A program made the translations under genes and the position numbers. Shown here piece after piece: positions 1 to 8,896 of a stretch of 64,000 nucleotides of DNA. How positions within the stretch are numbered: the stretch's first letter is position 1; each line of letters opens with the position of its first letter. This DNA is from Stutzerimonas xanthomarina (GTDB lineage: Bacteria; Pseudomonadota; Gammaproteobacteria; Pseudomonadales; Pseudomonadaceae): positions 149,962 through 213,961 of the forward strand of contig NZ_RHQM01000008.1 in assembly GCF_003935375.1 (NCBI RefSeq), in the 5' to 3' direction. The notes below the pieces were generated by a model. That model was not told where the DNA came from and ran no database searches. It was given only the letters and a program-made list of their open reading frames with translations.

Positions 1-1
1 C

Positions 2-1330
2 GAGCAGGACGACCCGGATCTGGTGCTCGAACGCGTGCTGCCATTGGTCGAGGCGGTGGCTCGGCGCTCGGCCTATCTCGTATTGCTGACCGAAAATCCC
101 GGCGCGCTGCAGCGCTTGCTGGAACTCTGCGCGGCCAGCCCGTGGGTCGCCGAGCAGATCGCGCGGTTCCCGCTGCTGCTCGACGAGTTGCTCAACGCCG
201 GTCGTTTGTATAGCCCGCCGCTGGCGCCGGAGCTGGCCGCCGAGTTGCGCGAGCGGCTGATGCGTATTCCCGAGGATGACCTCGAGCAGCAGATGGAGGC
301 GCTGCGTCATTTCAAACTGGCGCATCGCCTGCGCGTCGCAGCCTCGGAGATCGCCGGGACGCTGCCGTTGATGAAGGTCAGCGACTACCTGACCTGGCTG
401 GCGGAGGCCATTCTGCAGGAAGTGCTGACCCTGGCCTGGCGCCACACTGTTGCACGTCATGGCCAGCCGCAGCGCAGCGACGGCACCCTGTGCGATCCAG
501 CCTTCGTCATCGTCGGTTACGGCAAGGTCGGCGGGATCGAGCTCGGTCACGGTTCCGACCTGGACCTGGTGTTCATCCATGACGGCGACCCTGCCGCCGA
601 GACCAATGGCGCCAAGCCCATCGACACCGCGCAGTTCTTTACCCGTCTCGGTCAGCGCATCATTCATCTGCTGACCACCCAGACCACCTCCGGCCAGCTG
701 TACGAGGTGGACATGCGCCTGCGTCCGTCCGGCGCTTCCGGGCTGCTGGTCAGCTCCCTCGGCGCCTTCGAGCGCTACCAGGGTCAGGAAGCCTGGACCT
801 GGGAGCACCAGGCGCTGGTGCGTGCGCGGGTGCTGGTTGGCTGTCCGCAGCTGACCGCCGACTTCGAACGGGTGCGCGCCGGTGTGCTCGGTCGTGAGCG
901 TGATCTGGATGCGCTGCGTCGCGAAGTCAGCGACATGCGCGCGAAGATGCGCGACAACCTCGGGACCCGCGCGACACATGCGGGGACTGCCGAGCAAGCC
1001 TTCGACGGCGCGGCCGAGTTCAATCTCAAGCAGGACGCCGGTGGTATCGTGGATATCGAATTTATGGTGCAATACGCGGCTTTGGCGTGGTCGCACCAGC
1101 ATCCCGAACTGCTGCGCTATACCGATAACATCCGCATTCTCGATGGGTTGGAGCAGGCCGGGTTGATGACCGGCGATGAGGTTCGGCTGCTGCAGGATGC
1201 CTACAAGGCCTACCGCGCCGCAGCGCACCGGCAATCACTGCAGAAGCAGCCCGGAGTGGTGAGTGGGGATCAATTCCACGACGAGCGCCGCGCTGTCATG
1301 CGTATCTGGCGTGAGTTGGGCCTAAGCTGA
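2..1330 (+). CDS. glnE: Glutamine synthetase adenylyltransferase/adenylyl-removing enzyme, C-terminal part (5' end outside window)
   Basis: This is the 3' portion, about 443 codons, of the bifunctional enzyme that attaches AMP to glutamine synthetase and removes it in response to PII/glutamine signals in the cytoplasm. The reading frame is open from base 2, so the true start lies upstream; full-length family members are about 950-980 residues. The visible part is the C-terminal adenylyltransferase half. It carries the nucleotidyltransferase signature GYGKVGG followed by GSDLDL near base 520-570, and a later FNLKQDAGGIVDIEF segment typical of the family. The gene ends 49 bases before ilvE, in the glnE-ilvE-waaF order usual for Pseudomonas. 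Identification is strong; only the incompleteness limits it. Confidence 0.95.
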   Translation, partial: EQDDPDLVLERVLPLVEAVARRSAYLVLLTENPGALQRLLELCAASPWVAEQIARFPLLLDELLNAGRLYSPPLAPELAAELRERLMRIPEDDLEQQMEALRHFKLAHRLRVAASEIAGTLPLMKVSDYLTWLAEAILQEVLTLAWRHTVARHGQPQRSDGTLCDPAFVIVGYGKVGGIELGHGSDLDLVFIHDGDPAAETNGAKPIDTAQFFTRLGQRIIHLLTTQTTSGQLYEVDMRLRPSGASGLLVSSLGAFERYQGQEAWTWEHQALVRARVLVGCPQLTADFERVRAGVLGRERDLDALRREVSDMRAKMRDNLGTRATHAGTAEQAFDGAAEFNLKQDAGGIVDIEFMVQYAALAWSHQHPELLRYTDNIRILDGLEQAGLMTGDEVRLLQDAYKAYRAAAHRQSLQKQPGVVSGDQFHDERRAVMRIWRELGLS

Positions 1331-1379
1331 GCCCCTCGTCGGGCTACTGGCAAATTCGAATTCTGAGGAGCTGGCAACG

Positions 1380-2303
1380 ATGTCGATGGCCGATCGTGAT
1401 GGCGTCATCTGGTATGACGGCGAACTGGTGCAGTGGCGTGATGCGACCACCCATGTGCTGACCCATACCCTGCACTACGGCATGGGCGTATTCGAAGGCG
1501 TACGCGCCTACAACACCCCGGACGGCACGGCGATCTTCCGCCTGCAGGCGCACACCGACCGCCTGTTCGATTCGGCACACATCATGAACATGCCGATGCC
1601 GTACTCGAAGGAAGAGATCAACGAAGCGACCCGCGCCGCAGTGCGCGAGAACAACCTGGAAAGCGCCTACATCCGCCCGATGGTGTTCTACGGAAGCGAA
1701 GGCATGGGCCTGCGCGCCAGCGGCCTGAAAGTGCACGTGATCGTCGCCGCCTGGCACTGGGGCGCCTACATGGGCGACGAGGCGCTGGAACTGGGCATCA
1801 AGGTGCGCACCAGCTCCTTCACCCGTCACCACGTCAACATCACCATGACCCGCGCCAAGTCCAACGGTGCCTACATCAACTCGATGCTGGCCCTGCAGGA
1901 AGCCATTTCCGGTGGCGCTGACGAAGCGTTGATGCTGGATCCTGAAGGCTACGTGGCCGAAGGTTCGGGCGAGAACATCTTCATCATCAAGGATGGCGTG
2001 ATCTACACCCCGGAAGTGACCGCCTGCCTGAATGGCATCACGCGTGGCACCGTGCTGACCCTGGCCGCCGAGCACGGCCTGAAGGTGGTCGAGAAGCGCA
2101 TCACCCGCGACGAGGTCTATATCGCCGACGAAGCCTTCTTCACCGGAACTGCCGCAGAGGTGACGCCGATTCGCGAAGTCGATGGCCGCGCCATCGGCAT
2201 CGGTCGTCGTGGCCCAGTGACCGAAAAGTTGCAGAAGGCTTACTTCGATCTGGTCTCCGGCAAGACCGCTGCTCATGCCGAATGGCGGACACTGGTCAAG
2301 TAA
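1380..2303 (+). CDS. ilvE: Branched-chain amino acid aminotransferase
   Basis: A 307-residue class IV PLP-dependent aminotransferase that makes the last transamination in leucine, isoleucine and valine synthesis, exchanging amino groups with glutamate. The N-terminal LHYGMGVFEGVRAY segment, the PLP-lysine region TRAKSNGAYINSMLA (around residue 160) and the EGSGENIFI motif are characteristic. The start has a good Shine-Dalgarno sequence (GAGGAG at 1365-1370); a second ATG two codons later is possible. It is the usual gene between glnE and the LPS core operon in pseudomonads. Length matches the family. Confidence 0.95.
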   Translation: MSMADRDGVIWYDGELVQWRDATTHVLTHTLHYGMGVFEGVRAYNTPDGTAIFRLQAHTDRLFDSAHIMNMPMPYSKEEINEATRAAVRENNLESAYIRPMVFYGSEGMGLRASGLKVHVIVAAWHWGAYMGDEALELGIKVRTSSFTRHHVNITMTRAKSNGAYINSMLALQEAISGGADEALMLDPEGYVAEGSGENIFIIKDGVIYTPEVTACLNGITRGTVLTLAAEHGLKVVEKRITRDEVYIADEAFFTGTAAEVTPIREVDGRAIGIGRRGPVTEKLQKAYFDLVSGKTAAHAEWRTLVK

Positions 2304-2377
2304 GCGCAGGCGCCAAGCTGCACGCGGCCGATGGTTTGCCGCTTGCAGCTTGAGGCTCGTGGCTTGAAGCTGCCCTT
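2304..2377 (+). repeat. Intergenic repeat-rich spacer with CTTGCAGCTTGA / GCTTGAAGCTG motifs
   Basis: The gap between ilvE and waaF contains close variants of one short word: CAAGCTGCA near 2313, GCTTGCAGCTTGAG near 2341 and GCTTGAAGCTG at 2362-2372. The last word recurs at 8891-8901 in the wapQ-wapO gap. The words can pair with one another, so this is probably a degenerate REP-like element rather than coding sequence. It lies directly before the waaF start and may affect transcript stability at the ilvE/LPS junction; that role is inference. Confidence 0.45.
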
Positions 2378-3412
2378 ATGAATATTCTGATTGTGGGACC
2401 CAGCTGGGTTGGCGACATGGTGATGGCGCAGACGTTGTTTGTCTGCCTGAAACAGCGCCATCCCGACTGCCAGATCGACGTGCTGGCGCCCGAGTGGAGC
2501 CGGCCGATTCTCGAGCGCATGCCCGAGGTACGCCAGGCGCTGAGCTTTCCGGTCGGGCATGGCGTGCTCGACATGGCGACCCGGCGCAAAGTTGCGCAGA
2601 GCCTGCGTGGTCAGTATGAGCAGGCGATCCTCCTGCCCAATTCGTTGAAGTCGGCGCTGGTGCCGTTCTTCGCCGGTATTCCCAAGCGCACCGGCTGGCG
2701 CGGCGAAATGCGCTTCGGCCTGCTCAACGACATGCGCAAGCTCGACAAACAACGCTATCCGCTGATGATCGAACGCTTCATGGCGCTGGCGTTCGAGCCG
2801 GGCGCCGAGTTGCCCAGACCGTATCCGAACCCTTCGCTGCGTATCGATCCCGTGACTCGCGATGTGGCACTGGCACGTTTCGGCCTGAGCCTGGATCGTC
2901 CGGTACTGGCGCTCTGTCCAGGTGCCGAATTTGGCGAGTCCAAGCGCTGGCCGGCCGAGCACTTCGCCAAAGTCGCCGAGCTGAAGATTCGCGAGGGCTG
3001 GCAAGTCTGGCTGTTCGGCTCGAAAAACGACCACCCGGTGGGCGAGGAAATCCTCGCTCGATTGATTCCTGGGTTGCGCGAAGAGGCGGTGAACCTGGCC
3101 GGCGAGACCAGCCTGGCCGAGGCTATCGATCTGCTTTCCTGCGCTGACGCAGTGGTGTCCAACGACTCCGGGCTGATGCACGTGTCAGCCGCGCTGGGCC
3201 GGCCTCTGGCTGCAGTCTATGGCTCGACGTCACCGGCCTTCACCCCGCCGCTTTCCGAGCAGGTCGAGGTTGTGCGGCTGGGTCTCGACTGCAGCCCCTG
3301 TTTTGAACGCACCTGCCGCTTCGGCCACAACAACTGCATGCGCGAGCTGAAGCCGCGCGCGGTGATCGAGGCGCTGGATCGCCTGGCCCCGCAGTCAGTT
3401 GAGGTGCGCTGA
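2378..3412 (+). CDS. waaF: ADP-heptose:LPS heptosyltransferase II
   Basis: A 344-residue GT9-family enzyme that adds the second L-glycero-D-manno-heptose to the LPS inner core on the cytoplasmic face of the inner membrane. The N-terminus ILIVGPSWVGDMVMAQ is the classic RfaF opening. The C-terminal half carries the donor-site segments LCPGAEFGESKRWP (about residue 182) and SNDSGLMHVSAALG (about 260), with the cysteine-rich CSPCFERTCRFGH near the end. Its TGA stop is followed immediately by the TTG start of waaC, indicating co-transcription. It opens the core operon waaF-waaC-waaG-waaP and has the expected length. Confidence 0.96.
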   Translation: MNILIVGPSWVGDMVMAQTLFVCLKQRHPDCQIDVLAPEWSRPILERMPEVRQALSFPVGHGVLDMATRRKVAQSLRGQYEQAILLPNSLKSALVPFFAGIPKRTGWRGEMRFGLLNDMRKLDKQRYPLMIERFMALAFEPGAELPRPYPNPSLRIDPVTRDVALARFGLSLDRPVLALCPGAEFGESKRWPAEHFAKVAELKIREGWQVWLFGSKNDHPVGEEILARLIPGLREEAVNLAGETSLAEAIDLLSCADAVVSNDSGLMHVSAALGRPLAAVYGSTSPAFTPPLSEQVEVVRLGLDCSPCFERTCRFGHNNCMRELKPRAVIEALDRLAPQSVEVR

Positions 3413-4414
3413 TTGAAGGTCCTGCTGGTCAAGACCTCGTCGTTGGGCGATGTCGTGCATACCCTGCCGGCGCTGACCGATGCGCAGCGGGCGCTGCCTG
3501 GCATCCAGTTCGACTGGGTCGTGGAGGAGAGCTTCGCCGAGATCCCGGCCTGGCATCCAGCGGTGGCGCAGGTGATTCCGGTGGCGATTCGTCGCTGGCG
3601 CAAACATCCGATCAATACCCTACGCAGCGGCGAGTGGCGACGCTTCAAGGCGCGCCTGCGCGAAAGTCGTTATGACCTGGTGATTGATGCCCAGGGCTTG
3701 CTCAAGAGCGCCTGGCTGACCCGCTACGTCAAGGCGCCGGTCGCCGGGTTGGACCACGATTCGGCCCGCGAGCCGCTGGCGACACGCTTCTATGATCGGT
3801 GCTATGCCGTGCCGCGTGAGCAGCATGCGCTGGAGCGGGTGCGTCAGCTGTTCGCTCAGGCGCTCGGTTACCCGCTGCCGCAGGATGTTGCCGACTACGG
3901 CCTGAATCGCGAGCAGATGGCCGCGCCCAGCGATCAGCCGTATCTGCTGTTTCTGCACGGCACCACTTGGCCGAGCAAGCACTGGCCGGAAACCTACTGG
4001 CGCGAACTGGCCGAACGCATGAGCGATTTCGGCTGGGCTATCCGCCTGCCATGGGGCAATGCCGAAGAGAAGGCGCGCGCCGAGCGTATCGTCAGCGGCG
4101 TGGCCAACGCAGCGGTGCTGCCCAAGCTGAATCTGGCCGGCGTTGCACGGGTCATCGCTGGTGCGCGGGCTTGCGTCGCAGTGGATACCGGCCTCGGCCA
4201 TCTGGCCGCGGCGCTGGATGTGCCGAGCATTTCGCTTTATGGTCCGACCCTGCCCGGGCGGGTCGGCGCCTATGGGCGCTCGCAGGTGCACCTGTGCGCC
4301 GGCGGGCCGAACGCCGGTCGCGGTGATCGCCACAAGCCCTGTTTCGACGATCTGCGCCCTGAGCGCGTCGTCACCGAACTGAAAGCCCTGCTGCGGGCCC
4401 CGGAGTCCGTCTGA
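3413..4414 (+). CDS. waaC: LPS heptosyltransferase I
   Basis: A 333-residue GT9 enzyme that transfers the first heptose from ADP-heptose onto Kdo-lipid A. The start is a TTG directly after the waaF stop, giving LKVLLVKTSSLGDVVHTLPAL, the standard RfaC N-terminus; no better start exists. The donor-binding part includes FLHGTTWPSKHWP (about residue 180) and AVDTGLGHLAAALDVP (about 260). The stop overlaps the waaG ATG by one base. The zero-gap junction and the weak start codon suggest translation coupled to waaF. Length is typical. Confidence 0.96.
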   Translation: MKVLLVKTSSLGDVVHTLPALTDAQRALPGIQFDWVVEESFAEIPAWHPAVAQVIPVAIRRWRKHPINTLRSGEWRRFKARLRESRYDLVIDAQGLLKSAWLTRYVKAPVAGLDHDSAREPLATRFYDRCYAVPREQHALERVRQLFAQALGYPLPQDVADYGLNREQMAAPSDQPYLLFLHGTTWPSKHWPETYWRELAERMSDFGWAIRLPWGNAEEKARAERIVSGVANAAVLPKLNLAGVARVIAGARACVAVDTGLGHLAAALDVPSISLYGPTLPGRVGAYGRSQVHLCAGGPNAGRGDRHKPCFDDLRPERVVTELKALLRAPESV

Positions 4415-5535
4415 TGCAACTGGCCTTCATTCTCTACAAGTATTTTCCCTTCGGCGGGCTGCAGCGCGACTTCATGCGCATTGCCCTCGAATGCCAGCGT
4501 CGCGGCCACGCGATCCGCGTCTACGCGATGATCTGGGAAGGTGATGTGCCCGAGGGCTTCGAGGTCCTGATCGCGCCGGTCAAGGCGCTGTTCAACCACA
4601 CCCGCAACGAGCGTTTCACTGCCTGGGTCGATGCTGATCTGGCGCAGCGTCCGGTGGATCGCGTGGTGGGGTTCAACAAGATGCCGGGTCTGGACGTCTA
4701 CTACGCCGCCGATCCCTGCTTCGAGGACAAGGCGCAGACCCTGCGCAATCCGGTCTACCGCCGCTGGGGCCGCTACAAGCACTTTGCCGAGTACGAGCGC
4801 GCGGTGTTCGCACCCGAGTCGAAGACTGAGATTCTGATGATTTCCGAGGTGCAGCAGCCTTTGTTCGTCAAGCACTACGGTACGCCCGCCGAGCGCTTCC
4901 ATCTGTTGCCGCCAGGCATCGCTGCGGATCGCCGCGCGCCGGCCAATGCGGCTGAAATACGCGCCGGGTTTCGCGAGGAATTCGAGCTGGGTGCCGATGA
5001 GCTGGTGCTGGTGCAGATTGGCTCCGGCTTCAAGACCAAGGGTGTGGATCGCAGCCTCAAGGCGCTCGCTGCGCTGCCACGTGGACTGAGGAAGCGCACG
5101 CGATTGCTGGTGATCGGTCAGGATGATCCCAAGCCCTTCAAGCTGCAGGCCAAGACGCTGGGCATTTCGAGTATGGTGGAGTTTCTCAAGGGGCGTAGCG
5201 ATATCCCGCGCTTTCTGCTGGGTGCCGACCTGCTGATCCATCCCGCCTACAACGAGAACACCGGTACCGTACTGCTGGAAGCTCTGGTCGCTGGGCTGCC
5301 GGTGCTGGTCACCGATGTATGTGGCTATGCGCACTACATTACCGACGCCGACTGCGGTCGCGTGGTACCCAGCCCCTTCGAGCAGCAGGTGCTCGACCAG
5401 ATGCTGGTGCAGATGCTGGCCGATGATCAGCAGCGCGCGGTCTGGAGTCGCAATGCGCTGACGTTCGCCGACACGGCGGACCTTTATTCGATGCCGCAGA
5501 AGGCGGCAGACGTGATTCTCGGGGCAAGCGCATGA
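4414..5535 (+). CDS. waaG: LPS core glucosyltransferase I (GT4)
   Basis: A 373-residue retaining GT4 glycosyltransferase that adds the first outer-core hexose to heptose II (glucose in enterics, galactosamine in P. aeruginosa). The N-terminus LAFILYKYFPFGGLQRDFMR and the C-terminal E-x7-E region NENTGTVLLEALVAGLPVL (about residue 280) are characteristic. The ATG overlaps the waaC stop by one base. The sugar cannot be decided from sequence alone, so the donor specificity is left open. It is third in the contiguous core operon. Confidence 0.93.
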   Translation: MQLAFILYKYFPFGGLQRDFMRIALECQRRGHAIRVYAMIWEGDVPEGFEVLIAPVKALFNHTRNERFTAWVDADLAQRPVDRVVGFNKMPGLDVYYAADPCFEDKAQTLRNPVYRRWGRYKHFAEYERAVFAPESKTEILMISEVQQPLFVKHYGTPAERFHLLPPGIAADRRAPANAAEIRAGFREEFELGADELVLVQIGSGFKTKGVDRSLKALAALPRGLRKRTRLLVIGQDDPKPFKLQAKTLGISSMVEFLKGRSDIPRFLLGADLLIHPAYNENTGTVLLEALVAGLPVLVTDVCGYAHYITDADCGRVVPSPFEQQVLDQMLVQMLADDQQRAVWSRNALTFADTADLYSMPQKAADVILGASA

Positions 5536-5578
5536 GCGCTGCAGCTCGGTCAGCGCCCTGCCGATTGGCGGAGGCTCC

Positions 5579-6394
5579 ATGCGCCTGATGCTATTGGAGC
5601 CGTTCAAAAGCCTCTGGCACGGCGAGGACCCGTTCGTCGAAGTCGAGCGTCTCGACGGGCAGGTGTACCGCGAGCTGGAGGGGCGACGCACGCTGCGTAC
5701 AGAAGTCGAAGGGCAGGGCTACTTCGTCAAGATTCATCGCGGTATCGGTTGGGGCGAGATCGCCAAGAACCTGCTTACCGCCAAGGCGCCCGTTCTCGGT
5801 GCTGGCCAGGAATGGCGAGCGATCCAGCGGTTGCACGAAGTGGGTGTGCCGACCATGACCGCGGTGGCTTACGGCGAGCGCGGAGCCAATCCGGCCAGCC
5901 AGCATTCGTTCATCATCACCGAAGAACTGGCCCCGACCGTCAGCCTCGAGGACTTCACGGCCAACTGGCTGGAACAGCCACCGGCACCGTCGCTCAAGCG
6001 CGCCCTTATCGCCGAAGTCGCCCGCATGGCCGGCACCATGCATCGCGCCGGCGTCAATCATCGCGATTTCTACATCTGCCACTTTCTGCTGCATACCGAC
6101 AAACCGGTGATAGCAAGTGATTTCCGCCTGTCGCTGATCGACTTGCACCGTGCCCAGACCCGAGCGCAGACACCGCGCCGCTGGCGCGACAAGGATCTGG
6201 CCGGGCTGTACTTCTCGGCGCTGGGCATTGGCCTGACGCGCGGCGATAGGCTGCGCTTTCTGCGCGGCTATTTTCAGCGGCCCTTGCGCGACATCCTGCA
6301 CGACGAGGCGCGTCTGCTCGCCTGGCTGCAGCGCAAGGCCGAGCGGCTATCCAGTCGCTATGCGCGCAGGTACGCACCGGGCGCACAGGCGTGA
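5579..6394 (+). CDS. waaP: LPS core heptose I kinase
   Basis: A 271-residue kinase-fold enzyme that phosphorylates heptose I of the inner core, a modification important for outer-membrane integrity and reported as essential in P. aeruginosa. Visible features are a nucleotide-binding lysine region YFVKIHRGIGWGE (about residue 48), the catalytic loop HRAGVNHRDFYICHF (about 156-170) with the HRD aspartate, and LIDLHRAQ as the DFG-equivalent. The gene sits 43 bases after waaG and its stop overlaps the next gene by four bases (GTGA). Length and residues match active WaaP. Confidence 0.93.
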   Translation: MRLMLLEPFKSLWHGEDPFVEVERLDGQVYRELEGRRTLRTEVEGQGYFVKIHRGIGWGEIAKNLLTAKAPVLGAGQEWRAIQRLHEVGVPTMTAVAYGERGANPASQHSFIITEELAPTVSLEDFTANWLEQPPAPSLKRALIAEVARMAGTMHRAGVNHRDFYICHFLLHTDKPVIASDFRLSLIDLHRAQTRAQTPRRWRDKDLAGLYFSALGIGLTRGDRLRFLRGYFQRPLRDILHDEARLLAWLQRKAERLSSRYARRYAPGAQA

Positions 6395-7128
6395 GTGGCT
6401 GGCAGCTCGCGACCGGCATGCCCGTCGAGGCAGCCTCGGCGTTCGCCGATCTGCCGACGGTGTTCGCGCTGACCGGCGAGGCGATTGCCCGCGATCCGTT
6501 ATCCGAAGTGATTCGCGTCGAATGCGGCGGTTTGCGCTATTACGTCAAACGTTATTGGGCTGCCGGCAAAGGGCTGCGGCGCTTTCTCGGGCGGCCGCGG
6601 GTCAAGGCCGAATGGCAGAACCTGCGGCACTTTGCGCGCTGGGGTATTCCTGTCGCGCCGGTGGTGGCGTGGGGCATGGAGCGTCGCGGCGGCGTATTCC
6701 TGCGCGGGGCGCTGATCACGCTGGAGGTGCCCAATACCGTCGACATGGCGGCAATGGCGACGAACAACGACCCCCGTCTTGGCGATCCCCACTGGGTCGT
6801 GCGTATCAGTCGCCAACTGGCGCACGCCACCCGCACCCTGCATGACCATCATTTCGCCCACAACGACCTGAAATGGCGCAACCTGCTGATCAATGAGGAC
6901 GGCGAGCTGTTCCTGATCGACTGCCCCTCGGGCAACTTCTGGTGGGGGCCTTTCCTGCGGCGGCGCATCATCAAGGATCTGGCCTGCCTGGACAAAGTGG
7001 CCAAGTACCATTTGAGTCGCACCCAGCGCCTGCGCTTCTACCTGCAGTACCAGCGGCGTGGGCGGCTGATACCGACTGATCGAGCGCTGATCGCGCAGGT
7101 GCTGGAGTATTTCGAGGGGCGCGAATGA
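6391..7128 (+). CDS. wapP: LPS core kinase of the InaA/WapP family
   Basis: A 245-residue protein kinase-like enzyme expected to phosphorylate a core heptose after WaaP. It starts with a GTG that overlaps the waaP stop and ends overlapping the following truncated kinase gene by four bases, so the run is translationally coupled. It contains the nucleotide-binding YYVKRYW region (about residue 50), a catalytic loop HFAHNDLKWRNLLIN with the Asp and Asn in place, and FLIDCPSGN as metal-binding segment. The symbol rests on position and similarity as remembered from P. aeruginosa (WapP); which hydroxyl it modifies cannot be seen. Confidence 0.8.
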   Translation: MSGWQLATGMPVEAASAFADLPTVFALTGEAIARDPLSEVIRVECGGLRYYVKRYWAAGKGLRRFLGRPRVKAEWQNLRHFARWGIPVAPVVAWGMERRGGVFLRGALITLEVPNTVDMAAMATNNDPRLGDPHWVVRISRQLAHATRTLHDHHFAHNDLKWRNLLINEDGELFLIDCPSGNFWWGPFLRRRIIKDLACLDKVAKYHLSRTQRLRFYLQYQRRGRLIPTDRALIAQVLEYFEGRE

Positions 7129-7466
7129 ACGAGTTTTTTTCTGTCGCTGATCGGCCCCTGCTCAAGGCGCACGGCCTGGCCAGCTTCGATGCACTCTGGG
7201 CCGTGCAGCTCGAATCGGTCGATATGCCCAATACCGGTCGCGGCGGCTGGAGTAGCGTGTTTCGCCTGGAGTTGGGCGATACGGCCTATTACCTGAAGCG
7301 ACAGAGCAACTACCTGACCCACAGCCTGCGCCATCCGTTCGGCGAGCTGACCGTTGCTTGCGAATTTCGCAATATCCAGCGGTGTCGGAGTGATGCGACT
7401 AACGACCCCAGGCTGGAGATGATAGCCGGCCGCCAGCAGTGCAGGATGGCAAGCATATGGTACTGA
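7125..7466 (+). pseudogene. Truncated LPS kinase-like gene (N-terminal third only)
   Basis: The first about 88 residues look like a normal InaA-family kinase N-terminus: PNTGRGGWSSVFRLELG forms the glycine-rich loop, YYLKRQSNYL contains the nucleotide-binding lysine, and EFRNIQR follows. After EFRNIQR the sequence loses resemblance and the frame ends after about 25 unrelated residues (CRSDATNDPRL...). The catalytic loop and metal-binding segment are absent. In P. aeruginosa a full-length kinase of about 240 residues sits at this position between wapP and wapQ (from memory), so an internal deletion of roughly 400 bases is the simplest explanation. It still overlaps wapP by four bases and runs 10 bases into wapQ. 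A short product could be made but would not be catalytic. Confidence 0.7.
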
Positions 7467-8896
7467 CGGATCTCACCCGTGGCGGCCGCTCGCCAACATT
7501 ACCTCTGACACTCCTGCTGCCGGCCGGCGAACTGCGCATGCTGCAGTGGCTGCGTGTACTGCCGGGGCAGCGATATGTAGGTCGGGCCGAATGGCAGGGG
7601 CGTACTGTGCTGGCCAAGCTGCTGGTCGGCGCTAAGGCCGAGCGCCATTTTCAGCGCGAGCGTCAAGGTGCTCGCTTATTGGCCGAGCAGGGCATGATCA
7701 CTCCGGCGTTGCTCGCTGAGGGCTTCGAGGCCGGGCAGGGTGGCTGGCTGCTCTTCGACTTCCTGGTCGGCGCCGAAAGTCTGGAGCAGGCCTGGCGGGC
7801 AGTGGAGCACGAACCGCCGTTGTCCGATCTCCAGCAGATGGTGCTGGGGGAAGCACTGGGCGCCATCGCGCAACTACACGCGCGCGGCCTGTGGCAGGAT
7901 GATCTCCACCTAGACAATCTGCTGCGACATGATGGCCATCTCTTCATCATCGATGGCGGCGGCATTCAGGCGCAGACTCCGGGCCAGCCGCTGGCACGCG
8001 ATAAGGTACTGGCTAACCTCGGCGTGTTCTTCGCGCAGCTGCCGGCTGGTCTGGAGCCGTACATCGAAGAACTGCTGGTGCACTACATCTTGGTCAACGG
8101 CGAGCATGCCCTGCCGTTGGAGGCTCTGCTGCGGGAGATCGCAGGCGTACGTCGCTGGCGACTGCGCGACTATCTCGGCAAGCTTGGCCGCGACTGCTCG
8201 CTGTTCAGCGCAAGGCGCAGCCTGAGTGAGCTACGCATCGTTCGTCGCAGCGAGGCGACTGTACTGGAGAGTCTGCTGGACGCGCCGGATATGGCGCTCG
8301 AGTCGGGACGTGCAATGAAGCGGGGCGGCAGTGCCAGCGTGGCGCTGATCGAGACAGCCGGCCGGCCGCTGGTCATCAAGCGCTACAACATAAAGGGCCT
8401 GGGCCACTGGCTGCGTCGCTGCTGGCGGCCCAGTCGTGCCTGGCACAGCTGGGTCGAGGGAAATCGCCTGGATTTTCTTGGCATCGCCACGCCACGACCG
8501 CTGGCCATGCTGGAGCGCCGTTGGCTGGGCCTGCGCCAACGCAGCTATCTGATTACCGAATACAGCGGCGGCGAGGATATAATTGCGCGTTTTCAGCCAT
8601 ACCTCGCCGGTTCGCCGCCCGAAATCGAGTTGCTGGCGCTTGATCAGTTGTTCGCCGCGCTACGTCGCGAGCGCATCAGCCACGGTGATCTTAAGGGCAC
8701 CAACCTGCTCTGGAATCAGGGGCGCTGGACGCTGATCGATCTGGATGCTGCGCAGCAGCACCGCAGCGAGGCGGGCTTCAGTCGCGCCTATACGCGTGAT
8801 CGCGCACGTTTTCTGCGCAACTGGCCGTCAGATTCTGCGCTGCATCGGCTACTGGCCGAACGAATACCGAAGGACAGCTTGGAGCCCGATGCTTGA
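7457..8896 (+). CDS. wapQ: WapQ-like tandem kinase of the LPS core locus
   Basis: A protein of about 479 residues with two successive kinase-fold modules. Module one has a lysine region TVLAKLLVG (about residue 55), catalytic loop LWQDDLHLDNLL and metal-binding FIIDGGG (about 145-170). Module two has LVIKRYNIKG (about 305), catalytic loop RISHGDLKGTNLL and TLIDLDAA (about 410-435). Both loops keep the catalytic Asp and the downstream Asn. The start was set at ATG 7457 (MVLTDLTRGGR), preceded by AGGA; a GTG at 7439 is an alternative. WapQ of P. aeruginosa is a putative LPS core kinase at this locus position. Substrate is inferred only from context. Confidence 0.8.
   Translation: MVLTDLTRGGRSPTLPLTLLLPAGELRMLQWLRVLPGQRYVGRAEWQGRTVLAKLLVGAKAERHFQRERQGARLLAEQGMITPALLAEGFEAGQGGWLLFDFLVGAESLEQAWRAVEHEPPLSDLQQMVLGEALGAIAQLHARGLWQDDLHLDNLLRHDGHLFIIDGGGIQAQTPGQPLARDKVLANLGVFFAQLPAGLEPYIEELLVHYILVNGEHALPLEALLREIAGVRRWRLRDYLGKLGRDCSLFSARRSLSELRIVRRSEATVLESLLDAPDMALESGRAMKRGGSASVALIETAGRPLVIKRYNIKGLGHWLRRCWRPSRAWHSWVEGNRLDFLGIATPRPLAMLERRWLGLRQRSYLITEYSGGEDIIARFQPYLAGSPPEIELLALDQLFAALRRERISHGDLKGTNLLWNQGRWTLIDLDAAQQHRSEAGFSRAYTRDRARFLRNWPSDSALHRLLAERIPKDSLEPDA

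Noticed and set aside
1344..2276. Minus-strand frame opposite ilvE
   Set aside because: High-GC shadow; ilvE is fully supported on the plus strand.
4270..5691. Minus-strand 473-codon frame opposite waaG
   Set aside because: Shadow frame; its residues are low-complexity Arg/Gln-rich and it crosses three real genes.
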